Below are positions 1 through 9,719 of a stretch of DNA of 64,000 nucleotides, piece by piece. Every line of letters begins with the position of its first letter. Position 1 is the stretch's first letter. The notes beneath the pieces were generated by a model. The model did not search any database, had not been told where the DNA came from, and was given only the letters and a program-made list of their open reading frames with translations. Position numbers and translations under genes: made by a program. The DNA lies in the NCBI RefSeq assembly GCF_033096005.1, contig NZ_AP026803.1, forward strand, positions 602,501 through 666,500, read 5' to 3'. The stretch is from Lactobacillus xylocopicola (GTDB lineage Bacteria; Bacillota; Bacilli; Lactobacillales; Lactobacillaceae).

Positions 1-1
1 T

Positions 2-289
2 GCAACGGTTCATGCCAAAAGCACGCTGCAGACTATTTCACGTTTGGAGAGCTTAAAGATCAATACAAATGAGCTAAGTAATTGTCTGACAGCTGTTTGC
101 TACCAGCGTTTGTTGCCAACTGCCGGGGGCTTCTCCTGTTTGATGGATATTGCTAGTGGGGCAGTTTTACAAAGTAAAATTGCCCAAAAAAAACGCGGTA
201 ATCACGTTGAATGGACCAAACACTTAGTTGGTTTGAAAGAAAGGGGTGAAATTAGTGCGGAAGTATTTGATCAATTCAAAGCAGGATAA
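2..289 (+). CDS. comGA: ComGA, competence pseudopilus ATPase (C-terminal part only)
   Basis: The reading frame is open from base 2, so the gene starts upstream of the window. It opens with ATVHAKSTLQTISRL, the stretch after the Walker B region of type II/IV secretion ATPases of the GspE/PilB/ComGA family. ComGA powers assembly of the DNA-uptake pseudopilus at the cytoplasmic face of the membrane. The last 44 bases overlap the start of comGB, as expected for translational coupling in a comG operon. The family assignment rests mainly on this short segment together with the comGB-comGC-comGD genes behind it. Confidence 0.9.
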   Translation, partial: ATVHAKSTLQTISRLESLKINTNELSNCLTAVCYQRLLPTAGGFSCLMDIASGAVLQSKIAQKKRGNHVEWTKHLVGLKERGEISAEVFDQFKAG

Positions 290-1259
290 GTTGACGAGTC
301 AGGAACGGTTGAATTTTCTAGATTACCTGCAAAATAGCCTGTCCAATGGCTTTTCCCTGAATGCCAGCCTTGAGTTAATGCCAATCCTATGGCCTGAGCG
401 GCAGAACTTAATTAATAGACTCAGCGAAGGAATTCAGACGGGGACAAGTCTAGGCAAGGAACTGCTTAGACTGGGCTTTTCTAAAACAGTGGCTGCTCAG
501 ATTGACCTGGCAATGGAACAGGGGAGCTTGTCCGAGTGCCTGGAGCAACTGGCTACGCTCGACCGCTTAAAAAACGAACAGATTAAAAAACTCAAGACAG
601 AGTTATCGTATCCCCTAGTTTTGACAGGGATGATGATCTGCTTGTTATTGTTTATGCAGACTTTTGTCTCAAGCCAGTTCACTGAAGCGGGCGAACATAC
701 GGGGGACATTTTGCTGGTTGGCTTACTGGGCTTGGGTTTGTTCTTTGTTTACTACTTGGTGCAGGTCTTAAACCTACTTAAAAAACAGGACTACCGATCT
801 TTGTCCAAATTAGCGCATTATCCGCTTGTCGGTCCGCTCGTCCAGCTCTATGTTAAGTACTTGTTGGTTTATGATGTGGCGATGCTCATTTCAAGTGGTT
901 TTTCACTACAAAAAATGTGTGAGTATGCTATGCGACAAGAAGCCGGGTCGTTGCAACAATTTATTGGGGCTAAGGTGGGTGAGCAGCTGGCCGCTGGCAA
1001 GGGCTTGAAAGAAATAGTTGAGAAAGAAGCCTTTCTACCCAACGAGTTGTTACTGCTACTTCAGACTGGTTCGAAAAAGAATGATTTGGGTAGCCGTTGC
1101 CTGCTTCTAGGCCAGACACTTTTTGCCGATTTAACAGGTAAAATTGAAAAATTAATTATTAATGTCCAGCCATTTTGTTTTATCTTAATTGGCTTAGGGG
1201 TGATTGGGATGTATTTAAAGTTACTATTGCCAATGTATACCATGATGCAAAGTATTTAG
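246..1259 (+). CDS. comGB: ComGB, competence pseudopilus inner-membrane platform protein
   Basis: This 337-residue protein of the type II secretion F (GspF/PilC) family anchors the ComG pseudopilus in the membrane. Two F-type helical domains are visible, around residues 15-120 and 190-300. Hydrophobic segments lie near 124-142, 155-175 and 308-332. The GTG start at 246 lies inside comGA and has AAAGG a few bases upstream; a second in-frame GTG three codons later is possible. comGC follows 12 bases downstream, so the genes are clearly co-transcribed. Confidence 0.92.
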   Translation: MKLVRKYLINSKQDKLTSQERLNFLDYLQNSLSNGFSLNASLELMPILWPERQNLINRLSEGIQTGTSLGKELLRLGFSKTVAAQIDLAMEQGSLSECLEQLATLDRLKNEQIKKLKTELSYPLVLTGMMICLLLFMQTFVSSQFTEAGEHTGDILLVGLLGLGLFFVYYLVQVLNLLKKQDYRSLSKLAHYPLVGPLVQLYVKYLLVYDVAMLISSGFSLQKMCEYAMRQEAGSLQQFIGAKVGEQLAAGKGLKEIVEKEAFLPNELLLLLQTGSKKNDLGSRCLLLGQTLFADLTGKIEKLIINVQPFCFILIGLGVIGMYLKLLLPMYTMMQSI

Positions 1260-1271
1260 GAGGTTTTTAAG

Positions 1272-1616
1272 ATGAAAAAGAAAATGAAAAAGTATCTGCT
1301 TAACATTATTGCTAAAACTAGAAAAGCTCAAGGCTTTACGCTGATTGAGATGGTTGTAGTGGTTGCTATTATTGTGATGCTTTTGCTGGTTATTGCACCC
1401 AACTTAATGAAGCAGAAGCAGGGCGCAAATGACAAAACAAGTGATGCCTTTAAGACTACCTTGCAGACGCAGGTTAATCTTTATGAAGATGACAAGGACC
1501 GTAACAGTAAAGAAATCAGCTTCAAAAACATGTTTGATGACGGTTACTTAACTAAACGACAATTAGAAAAGGCTAAGAATTATCGGGTAAATAACGGTGT
1601 GGTTGAAAAGAACTAG
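1272..1616 (+). CDS. comGC: ComGC, major competence pseudopilin
   Basis: This is a 114-residue type IV prepilin-like protein. The prepilin peptidase motif is clear: a basic leader ends in KAQ, followed by GFTLIEMVVVVAIIVMLLL, with the conserved Glu at +5 of the mature protein and the hydrophobic N-terminal helix. ComGC is the main subunit of the transformation pseudopilus and is processed by ComC. AGGAGG precedes the ATG at good spacing. The end overlaps comGD by 20 bases. Confidence 0.95.
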   Translation: MKKKMKKYLLNIIAKTRKAQGFTLIEMVVVVAIIVMLLLVIAPNLMKQKQGANDKTSDAFKTTLQTQVNLYEDDKDRNSKEISFKNMFDDGYLTKRQLEKAKNYRVNNGVVEKN

Positions 1617-2028
1617 GGTAAAGCTGAGAGCTTTTACAGTTTTAGAGATGGTAATTACCCTGGCCATTGCACTTAGTCTCCTGGGGCTAGGAGCGGTGCA
1701 GTTGACTACTTATAACGAAAAATTAGTTTTGAACAATACAACTAGACAGCTTAAGAGTTCACTTGAGCAGGCAGCTAGAATTTCGACTATCCGGCATAAG
1801 GCTGCGGTAATCAGATACTATCCGGATTCAAAAAAGATCACGATTATTGGTAATGGTTACTCCCGGGTAATCAAGATTAATCAAAAAATAGAAATTCATA
1901 ACTTATCCAGTCTGAGAATATCTGCGAGTGGTTCAATGCCACCGCATACGATTGTGATTACTAATCAGCGCTATCGGCAAAAGGTAAAGCTACAAATGAC
2001 GTGGGGAAGAGCAATTGATAGTACTTAA
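1597..2028 (+). CDS. comGD: ComGD-like minor pseudopilin
   Basis: This 143-residue minor pseudopilin candidate has the processing motif RAFTVLEMVITLAIALSLL near its N-terminus: a Phe at the cleavage position, Glu at +5 and a hydrophobic helix. The rest is a small polar domain. The GTG start at 1597 lies within comGC, so translation is probably coupled. Position after comGC and before a second short pseudopilin supports ComGD. Confidence 0.85.
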   Translation: MWLKRTRVKLRAFTVLEMVITLAIALSLLGLGAVQLTTYNEKLVLNNTTRQLKSSLEQAARISTIRHKAAVIRYYPDSKKITIIGNGYSRVIKINQKIEIHNLSSLRISASGSMPPHTIVITNQRYRQKVKLQMTWGRAIDST

Positions 2029-2293
2029 TAAGTTAAAAGGCTTTTTGTTGGCAGAAAGTATGACAGCCCTGATGATAGCTGTGATAGCGGTCTCTCTATT
2101 GGCACTGGTTGTGGGCGAAAGCAGAGCAACAGAGCGGCAGGTTGAACTAAAAACGGATCGGACCTATGCATGGCATATAATGATAAAAAATGACTTGTCT
2201 GAAATCAAGGTTCATGACCATGTCTATCAACTGCGGGGGACAAAGTGTATTTATGATACAACTGAAAAAGAAACTTATTGCGTCAAAAAATAG
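2015..2293 (+). CDS. comGE: ComGE-like minor pseudopilin
   Basis: This 92-residue protein has an N-terminal pseudopilin-like motif, GFLLAESMTALMIAVIAVSL, with Glu at the usual place in the hydrophobic helix and Lys just before the cleavage site. It starts with TTG at 2015, overlapping comGD by 14 bases, and its 3' end overlaps comGF. Assignment as ComGE rests on position and on the motif; sequence conservation in this family is low. Confidence 0.75.
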   Translation: MIVLNKLKGFLLAESMTALMIAVIAVSLLALVVGESRATERQVELKTDRTYAWHIMIKNDLSEIKVHDHVYQLRGTKCIYDTTEKETYCVKK

Positions 2294-2789
2294 TGGCTTC
2301 ATGGTAGCTGGAGCGGTGTTTTCAGTTTTAGTAACATTGCTGGTTGTTTTGCTGTTGCAGGGTTTATTAAAGAGCATAGCTAGTGCTGATCGAGCAACGC
2401 ACAAGACAGACGACCTAGTTTTTGCATATGTGCAGTTTAACCGCTTCGTAAATGAAGATAAAAATATGGCCTACGTTTTAACTAAGGAGTCGAACTCCAG
2501 GCAGGCCGCTCTGGTTAAAATCGATCAAAAGGGCAAGAAAAAAATTTACGTTTTAACTTTCTATAAAAATATGATTCGTGTGACCACTCCAGAAGGTGGG
2601 CACATGCCACTTCTACTTGGTGTTAGGACTGCCTCTTTTGAGAGCCGAGAACGACAGATTAAGATCACAGTTACTGAAAAAGACAAACGAAAATCGGAAA
2701 TTTACTTTAAATTGGATGCCAAGCCAAAGGAGAAAACCAAAGATGAGCCTAAAAAGAATAAAGCTGAAAGCAAGCGCACTATTAAGTAG
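2253..2789 (+). CDS. comGF: ComGF-like competence protein
   Basis: From the ATG at 2253 the product is 178 residues. The frame is open further upstream to 2190, but the ATG gives the expected short basic leader, followed by SGFMVAGAVFSVLVTLLVVLLL, a pseudopilin-like helix without a clear +5 Glu, as is known for ComGF proteins. The C-terminus is very rich in Lys and Glu. The gene overlaps both neighbours, fitting the tightly packed comG operon. Confidence 0.78.
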   Translation: MIQLKKKLIASKNSGFMVAGAVFSVLVTLLVVLLLQGLLKSIASADRATHKTDDLVFAYVQFNRFVNEDKNMAYVLTKESNSRQAALVKIDQKGKKKIYVLTFYKNMIRVTTPEGGHMPLLLGVRTASFESRERQIKITVTEKDKRKSEIYFKLDAKPKEKTKDEPKKNKAESKRTIK

Positions 2790-2898
2790 CGTCTTAGTGC
2801 TCTCAACCTGCCTGATTTTTGTGCAGTTCTATCAAGAAGTCTATCGTGATAGCATGCAAAACGATTTTTTGTTAATCGAATACCTGCTTAACAATTGA
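2743..2898 (+). CDS. ComGG-like short protein, last gene of the comG operon
   Basis: A 51-residue product starting at ATG 2743 behind AAAGGAGA. It has a basic N-terminus, one hydrophobic segment (about residues 11-28, LLSSVLVLSTCLIFVQF) and a short polar tail. It overlaps the end of comGF in another frame and closes the operon. ComGG proteins are short and poorly conserved, so the name is by position only. An earlier in-frame ATG at 2716 would lengthen it by nine residues. Confidence 0.55.
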   Translation: MSLKRIKLKASALLSSVLVLSTCLIFVQFYQEVYRDSMQNDFLLIEYLLNN

Positions 2899-2957
2899 TT
2901 TTCTTGTACTTATTACTTCCTTTCTATTAAAATGTTTAAAAGATAGGGGTAAAAGCA

Positions 2958-3959
2958 ATGAAGAGAATTGAAGAACTGTTTAGTGAATTTTTAGATTGTG
3001 TCACCTGCTTGCAAGATGCTCTAAATGTATCCTTTAGCGAGGCTCTTACTGAAACCTTTGATAACCTGGAACAAGGCAGAATCAAGGTGGAGATGGGTGC
3101 ACCAGACAAGGATACGGTTAGTAAGCTAGGCCAAAAGTATGCCGACTTGCACTATGATGACCTTACGCAAAAGATGAAAGTGCGAGTTTATACTTATCTG
3201 ACGCTTAAGGCCGTTAATGAAGATGGGTTAGACAATAATCAGCTGCCTACGCCGCCGATTGTTTCCACCTTGGTGGCAATGTTTATGAAAAAACTATTGC
3301 CTGACCAAAAGCTTGAAGTGGTTGATCCTGCCATTGGAACGGGCAACTTATTGTTTGCTGTAATCAACCAACTAAAAAATGCTAGTCATTCCAAGCTAGA
3401 CTACCAACTACGCGGAATTGATAATGATGAAGAAATGCTCAACTTGGCTGATGTTGGTGCACATTTGAACCGGATCGAGATTGAGTTATATTGTCAGGAT
3501 GCACTAACACCGTGGCTATTTGGTCATCCAGATGTGGTCGTCAGTGATCTGCCGATTGGCTATTACCCAATCGACGAGAATGCAGAAAAGTATGCAACGC
3601 GAGCTGAAAAAGGCCATTCATTTGCGCACTACCTGTTCGTTGAGCAAATTATTAATAATCTGAAGGCGGCAGGGTATGCTTTTTTGGTTGCTCCGCAATC
3701 AATGTTATCCGGTAAGGGCGGAAGTGATTTCATGCCCTGGTTGTCTGAAAAAGTTTTTTTGCGGTCAATTATTGAGCTACCAGACAGGATGTTTCAAAAT
3801 AAAGCCAATCAAAAGTCTATTTTGATCTTTCAAAATCATGGCGAAAACGTTCAAAGCAGTGAAGTTTTGCTCACAAAGTTAGACTCCATCAAAAGGGAAG
3901 AAGACCTAATAAAACTTAATGTTAAACTAAATGAGTGGTATACTAAAAACATTAATTAG
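2958..3959 (+). CDS. YtxK-type class I SAM-dependent methyltransferase
   Basis: This 333-residue protein resembles N6-adenine DNA methyltransferases. The SAM-binding motif VVDPAIGTGN is at residues 121-130, and SDLPIGYYP at 196-204 sits where DNA methylases have NPPY, so it departs from that catalytic tetrapeptide. No target-recognition domain is visible, which suggests a non-restriction role. It lies between the comG operon and ackA, the usual place of YtxK in lactobacilli and bacilli. The ATG at 2958 has a weak GGGG-type site upstream. The substrate is unknown. Confidence 0.85.
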   Translation: MKRIEELFSEFLDCVTCLQDALNVSFSEALTETFDNLEQGRIKVEMGAPDKDTVSKLGQKYADLHYDDLTQKMKVRVYTYLTLKAVNEDGLDNNQLPTPPIVSTLVAMFMKKLLPDQKLEVVDPAIGTGNLLFAVINQLKNASHSKLDYQLRGIDNDEEMLNLADVGAHLNRIEIELYCQDALTPWLFGHPDVVVSDLPIGYYPIDENAEKYATRAEKGHSFAHYLFVEQIINNLKAAGYAFLVAPQSMLSGKGGSDFMPWLSEKVFLRSIIELPDRMFQNKANQKSILIFQNHGENVQSSEVLLTKLDSIKREEDLIKLNVKLNEWYTKNIN

Positions 3960-4001
3960 TTTGTGAAAAGTTGAAATGATGTGTATGGAGGAATCTAATT
4001 T

Positions 4002-5186
4002 ATGAAAAAAGTTTTAGCAATTAACTCGGGGAGTTCTTCTTTTAAATATAAGCTATTTGCTATTCCAGAAGAGCAAGTATTGGCCGAGGGCATGGCAGAC
4101 CGGGTGGGAATCACTGGTTCATCTTTTGAAATTGAACTGGCAAATGGTGAGAAGCACTCCGAAGAAGTGGCTATTCCCGACCAGGAAACCGCGGTTAACT
4201 TATTGCTCAAGGCGCTGAAAGAATATAAAGTAATTGAAGACCTTAACGAAATTGTCGGTATTGGTCACCGAATCGTTGCTGGCGGCGAAGATTTTACTGA
4301 CTCTGCGCTGATTGACCGGGATAAATTACAGAAAATTTATGATTTGAAGGAATATGCGCCGCTTCATAATCCAGCTCAAGGCAAGGGCATTGAAGCTTTC
4401 ATGAAGCTGTTGCCAGATGTTCCAGAAGTTGGTGTGTTTGATACTTCATTCCATCAAACATTAGATCCAGTGCACTATATGTATTCAATTCCTTACAAGT
4501 ACTACGAAAAGTATGGTATCCGAAAATATGGTGCTCATGGCACCTCAGTGCGCTACATTGTTGGTCGGGCCGCGGAAATGCTTGGAAAGGATGCTAAGGA
4601 CCTCAAGCTGGTTGTTTGTCACTTGGGTTCAGGCGCTTCAGTTACTGCCGTTAAGGGTGGTAAGTCTTACGACACCTCAATGGGCTTTACCCCGATTGCT
4701 GGAGTTACCATGGGTACTCGGTCAGGTGACGTTGACCCCTCTGTTCTGCAATACATTATGAACAAGGAAAAGATTGATATTAATCAAATGATTGAAATTT
4801 TGAACGACAAGTCTGGTTTATTAGGAATTTCAGAAATTTCTTCAGATATGCGTGACTTGGAGAATAATGCTAGTCAAAAAGCAGATTTAGCACGTGACAT
4901 TTTTGTTAATCGGGTTAGACAGTATGTAGGTGCCTACATTGTTGAAATGGAAGGTGTTGATGCCATTGTCTTCACTGCTGGAGTAGGCGAACATGATGCT
5001 GGTGTACGAGAAAAAGTCATGAAGTCATTTGAATTTATGGGTCTTAAACCCGATCTTGAGGCCAACCAGACAAATGGAGAGAAATTTGTTTCTAAAGCTG
5101 ATTCTCAGATCAAAGCAATGATTATTCCGACTGATGAGGAATTAATGATTGAACGAGATGTTGTGCGCTTGGCCCATTTAAACTAA
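4002..5186 (+). CDS. ackA: Acetate kinase
   Basis: This 394-residue enzyme interconverts acetate plus ATP and acetyl phosphate plus ADP. The N-terminal ASKHA signature reads VLAINSGSSSFKYKLF, and the second signature is seen as YGAHGTSVRYI and GSGASVTAVKGGKSYDTSMGF. Length is standard for the family. TATGGAGG lies just upstream of the ATG. It stands alone behind ytxK and is closed by its own terminator. Confidence 0.97.
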   Translation: MKKVLAINSGSSSFKYKLFAIPEEQVLAEGMADRVGITGSSFEIELANGEKHSEEVAIPDQETAVNLLLKALKEYKVIEDLNEIVGIGHRIVAGGEDFTDSALIDRDKLQKIYDLKEYAPLHNPAQGKGIEAFMKLLPDVPEVGVFDTSFHQTLDPVHYMYSIPYKYYEKYGIRKYGAHGTSVRYIVGRAAEMLGKDAKDLKLVVCHLGSGASVTAVKGGKSYDTSMGFTPIAGVTMGTRSGDVDPSVLQYIMNKEKIDINQMIEILNDKSGLLGISEISSDMRDLENNASQKADLARDIFVNRVRQYVGAYIVEMEGVDAIVFTAGVGEHDAGVREKVMKSFEFMGLKPDLEANQTNGEKFVSKADSQIKAMIIPTDEELMIERDVVRLAHLN

Positions 5187-5203
5187 AAATTTGCATGAAT
5201 AAA

Positions 5204-5236
5204 AAACCGTTAAGTGAAATTCTTAGCGGTTTTTTT
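5204..5236 (+). terminator. Intrinsic terminator after ackA
   Basis: A ten-pair stem (AACCGTTAAG with CTTAGCGGTT, one G-T pair) closes a short loop and is followed by seven T residues. Confidence 0.9.
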
Positions 5237-5279
5237 GGTTAATTTTTGCTATTATTTAAGAAGACCAATATCGGAGAAT

Positions 5280-5345
5280 ATGGAAAAACTTATGAAAGAT
5301 TAGCAAGTAGATCGGATCGGTTCTGCCATTGCAGGGACCAATCCA
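5280..5345 (+). pseudogene. N-terminal segment of the HIT-like gene, broken by TAG at 5301
   Basis: ATG 5280 has a good ribosome site (CGGAG at six bases). Codons after the TAG read QVDRIGSAIAGTNP, directly in frame with the HIT-like protein. A Trp codon TGG mutated to TAG is the simplest reading, based on the general pattern of related proteins; this is inference. The sense frame before and after the stop argues against a chance ORF boundary. Confidence 0.6.
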
Positions 5346-5759
5346 ATGGTGATAACTGAGTTAGCGGGTGGCTATGTTGTTATGGGCGATACCCAGTTTT
5401 TGCCGGGTTATTGCGTGTTATTGCCTAAAAGACACGTCGCTTCTTTAAATGACTTGAAACTTAAAGAAAGAGTAGAATTTTTAAAGGATATGAGCTTGCT
5501 TGGTGATGCAATATTAAAAGCGTGCCGGGTGGAAAGAATTAATTACGATATTTTAGGTAACACGGATCATTTTTTGCACGCACACGTTTTTCCGCGGTAT
5601 AAAACTGAAACAGCAAAAAGGCTGACTAGGCCGGTTTGGTTATACGAGCCCTGCTTTTGGACAGCTGTGAAATATCAGTATGATGACAAAAAGCACGGAG
5701 AGATTAGACAGGCAATAGCTGAAGAATTGAAGAGAGAAGTAGAGGAAAAAAGTGAATGA
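5346..5759 (+). CDS. HIT-like protein, probably truncated by an upstream amber codon
   Basis: The 137-residue frame carries a HIT-like fold signature, TQFLPGYCVLLPKRHV near residue 17 and TDHFLHAHVFPRY near residue 75. The triad is degenerate (H-A-H-V-F). The same frame is open upstream: an ATG at 5280 behind TCGGAGAA is followed by seven codons, TAG at 5301-5303, and then 14 more open codons. This looks like a gene whose eighth codon has become a stop. Translation may restart at ATG 5346, with AGGGA about nine bases upstream, losing about 22 N-terminal residues. It overlaps the HAD gene by four bases. Confidence 0.75.
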   Translation: MVITELAGGYVVMGDTQFLPGYCVLLPKRHVASLNDLKLKERVEFLKDMSLLGDAILKACRVERINYDILGNTDHFLHAHVFPRYKTETAKRLTRPVWLYEPCFWTAVKYQYDDKKHGEIRQAIAEELKREVEEKSE

Positions 5760-6565
5760 TTAAACTAGTAGCAATTGATGTGGATGACACTCTATTAAAT
5801 AGTCAAGGTAAATTATTGGAATCGACCAAAAGGACGATTAAGCAGGCGGTAGAACAGCAGGTTAAAGTGGTCTTGTGCTCTGGTCGCCCCTTGGCTGGAG
5901 TTAAGCACTTCTTGCAAGAGTTAAACATTGTGGCAGATGATCAATATGTCATTACCTTTAATGGATCCGTCATTGAATCAGTGACAGGTAAAGTGTTAAA
6001 GAAGTCAGGGCTCAGTTTTACCACGGCCCTAGAGATTGAACAATATTCCCAGCGCCATGATGTGGCCTTTAACTTTGTCGATGCCAATAGTCGGATCATT
6101 ACGAGTAATCATCACGTTGGCCGGATTACTGTGGTTCAGGCCTGGGAAAACAGTGCTGGCATTTTAGTGAGAGCTACTAAAGAACTTTCAAAGGATAATC
6201 AAATAATCAAGGCGGTTTTTGGTGACGAACAAAAAAAACTTGATGACATTGAGAATGATGTCATTAGGCAGTTTGGAGCAGAAAATTATGTTGTTCGTGC
6301 AGCTGATAACTTTTTGGAAGTAATGCATAAAAACGTTGATAAGGGTGCGGCACTAAAATTTTTAACTGCCAAACTGGGTCTTGTTCCGAGCGATGTTATG
6401 GTAATCGGTGATGAGCGTAACGACATTCCCATGTTTAATTTTGCTGGTACTGCGGTTGTAATGGGTAATGGTTCTGACCTTGCCAAGGAACACGCTGACT
6501 ATGTTACTTCGTCAAATGATGCTGATGGTATTGAACAGGCGTTTAATGAGTTTGTTTTTAAATAA
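5756..6565 (+). CDS. Cof-type HAD-superfamily phosphatase
   Basis: This 269-residue cytoplasmic phosphatase of the Cof/YidA type dephosphorylates small metabolites. Motif I is AIDVDDTLLNS at residues 5-15 (Asp nucleophile and Asp at +2), motif II is CSGRP, and motif IV is VMVIGDERNDIPMF near 214-227, with a cap domain in between. It overlaps the preceding HIT-like gene by four bases (ATGA), so both are co-translated. The exact substrate cannot be read from sequence. Confidence 0.92.
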   Translation: MIKLVAIDVDDTLLNSQGKLLESTKRTIKQAVEQQVKVVLCSGRPLAGVKHFLQELNIVADDQYVITFNGSVIESVTGKVLKKSGLSFTTALEIEQYSQRHDVAFNFVDANSRIITSNHHVGRITVVQAWENSAGILVRATKELSKDNQIIKAVFGDEQKKLDDIENDVIRQFGAENYVVRAADNFLEVMHKNVDKGAALKFLTAKLGLVPSDVMVIGDERNDIPMFNFAGTAVVMGNGSDLAKEHADYVTSSNDADGIEQAFNEFVFK

Positions 6566-6623
6566 TCACCCAGCAAAATAGGCGCAATAGCGTAGTTTGA
6601 TAGTAAATGGGAGTCCAATATGC

Positions 6624-6629
6624 TATAAT
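6624..6629 (+). promoter_or_regulatory. -10 box of the ssrA promoter
   Basis: TATAAT lies 14 bases before the tmRNA 5' end. No good -35 at standard spacing is obvious; TTGATA upstream is about 21 bases away. Confidence 0.55.
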
Positions 6630-6642
6630 GAGTGAATCCTAA

Positions 6643-7010
6643 GGGGATGTTTTGGGATTCGACAGGCGTAGATTCGCATTGACTGCGGTTCGTAGGTCAC
6701 GTCTACGTAAAAACGTCACAGTTTTTTTCTAACTGCAAATAAAGAAAATTCTTACGCATTAGCTGCCTAATTTAGGCGCATGCGTTGCTTCTTGCCAGAT
6801 TACTCACGTCTGGCTTCAAGTATCAACTTAGTGAGTTACGTTTAACTACCTCATCTGAATAGTTAAAAAGAGTCATTCCAGGTTAGCTAGTCCATACTAG
6901 CCCTGTTATATGGCGTTTTGGACTAGTGAAGTTCAAATAGTATAACTATGATCGTAGAGGTCAGTGACGGAATGCGTCTGGACAGGGGTTCAATTCCCCT
7001 CATCTCCATA
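6643..7010 (+). ncRNA. ssrA: Transfer-messenger RNA (tmRNA)
   Basis: The ends form the tRNA-like acceptor: GGGGATG at the 5' end pairs with CATCTCC at 7001-7007. The 3' part has a T arm with GGTTCAATTCC. The tag reading frame at 6735-6770 reads ANKENSYALAA followed by TAA, with the hydrophobic ALAA degradation end. tmRNA rescues stalled ribosomes with SmpB. CCA is not encoded. A terminator follows at 7024-7056. Confidence 0.97.
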
Positions 7011-7023
7011 TATAAAAATAAAC

Positions 7024-7056
7024 AGCTTGATAGATTAACGTTTATCAGGCTTTTTT
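7024..7056 (+). terminator. Intrinsic terminator after ssrA
   Basis: AGCTTGATA pairs with TATCAGGCT (one T-G pair), followed by six T residues. Confidence 0.85.
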
Positions 7057-7175
7057 GATAAAAAAGTTCGAAAAAAATAATTAAAGATTTAAAGTGTCCT
7101 TATATTGCCAGACACGCTCACTACTTGACTCAGAAGCACGGACAAAAAGTAAATTTACCCAGGCTACTTTTCACT

Positions 7176-8045
7176 TTATCTGCTCTTACTTAAAAGGTCA
7201 CCAACTGCGGGATTTTTGTAAATAGCTACTACATCGTATTTTAACGAGGGGAGGTCAGGTAGGTAGGTGACTTGGCCGGCATAAGTTTCCGGAATTGGCA
7301 CTTCTTTTGGGAAAATTGCCATGCCTTGTCCCAAAAAAACGTTAGTCAAAGCGGCATCGAAACTGTCTTGATAGATCACGTGTCGGTAGTCAATTTTTAA
7401 GTCATGCAGAATATTTTTGATTTTTCTTTGGACATCGTTACTATCGGTAGCGGACCATTTTTGTAAAAACAGGGGTTGCTGGGCAATAGCCTGTTTCTTG
7501 ATTTTGCCGTGTGCATTAAGCAGGCCTTGGTTGAGCAATACACCGAAATTGGCGGTGCCAATTTTTTGACGGTGAATACTTTTGATTTTGCTGACTGCCG
7601 TAGAAAAACTAATCAGGACATCAAAGTCACCGCTATCAAGCTTAGGAATACTTCCTGAAAATTTCTCGGTGTCGAGTTGTAGTTGGATACTGGGATGAGT
7701 CCTTTTGAGGGCGCGGGCAAGCTGAATGGTCCAGTAGCTGAAGCCGCGTAGATAGTGAATCCGCATAATGTTGTGGGTATTGTCAAGCCCGCTAACTTTT
7801 TGAGTAAATGCATAGTATTGCTTCAACAGGGGGACTGCATAATGGTAGAGATTGACCCCCGCAATCGTAACCTTAAAGTGTGAAGTAGAGCGATCAATTA
7901 ACTGAACCTTTAACTCTTTTTCCAGATTTTTGATAGCGTTACTAATGGCGGTTTGAGAGACAAAATTTCTTTTGGCGGCGGGCGTGAAGCCCTGGGTTTC
8001 GACCACATCGACAAAGTATTTAACTGTTAGTAAGCTATATTTCAT
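7176..8045 (-). CDS. LysR-family transcriptional regulator
   Basis: This 289-residue protein has an N-terminal winged helix-turn-helix (residues 1-60, TPAAKRNFVSQTAISNAIKNLEKEL) and a C-terminal ligand-binding domain typical of LysR regulators. It is divergent from glpK with a 126-base gap that contains a cre-like site. It could control glpK or be autoregulated; its effector is not evident. Both ends look complete. Confidence 0.92.
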   Translation of the reverse strand: MKYSLLTVKYFVDVVETQGFTPAAKRNFVSQTAISNAIKNLEKELKVQLIDRSTSHFKVTIAGVNLYHYAVPLLKQYYAFTQKVSGLDNTHNIMRIHYLRGFSYWTIQLARALKRTHPSIQLQLDTEKFSGSIPKLDSGDFDVLISFSTAVSKIKSIHRQKIGTANFGVLLNQGLLNAHGKIKKQAIAQQPLFLQKWSATDSNDVQRKIKNILHDLKIDYRHVIYQDSFDAALTNVFLGQGMAIFPKEVPIPETYAGQVTYLPDLPSLKYDVVAIYKNPAVGDLLSKSR

Positions 8046-8097
8046 AGTACCGTATCCTTTTGCTTATAACTTTACCTAATAAGTTATTATCATTATA

Positions 8098-8111
8098 TGT
8101 TAGCGCTTACT
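8098..8111 (+). promoter_or_regulatory. Catabolite-responsive element (cre)-like site upstream of glpK
   Basis: TGTTAGCGCTTACT matches the CcpA operator consensus TGWAANCGNTNWCA at most positions and has a central CGC core with dyad symmetry. It lies 61 bases before the glpK start, a plausible position for carbon catabolite repression. Confidence 0.55.
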
Positions 8112-8171
8112 AAAAAGCGAGGGTAAAATTATCTATGTAGAAATATTAATACTAGCAAAAAGGAGATATAG

Positions 8172-9683
<1,512 letters not shown>

Positions 9684-9719
9684 AATAATAGCATTAATTT
9701 AAAGAAAGAGATAGTTAAG

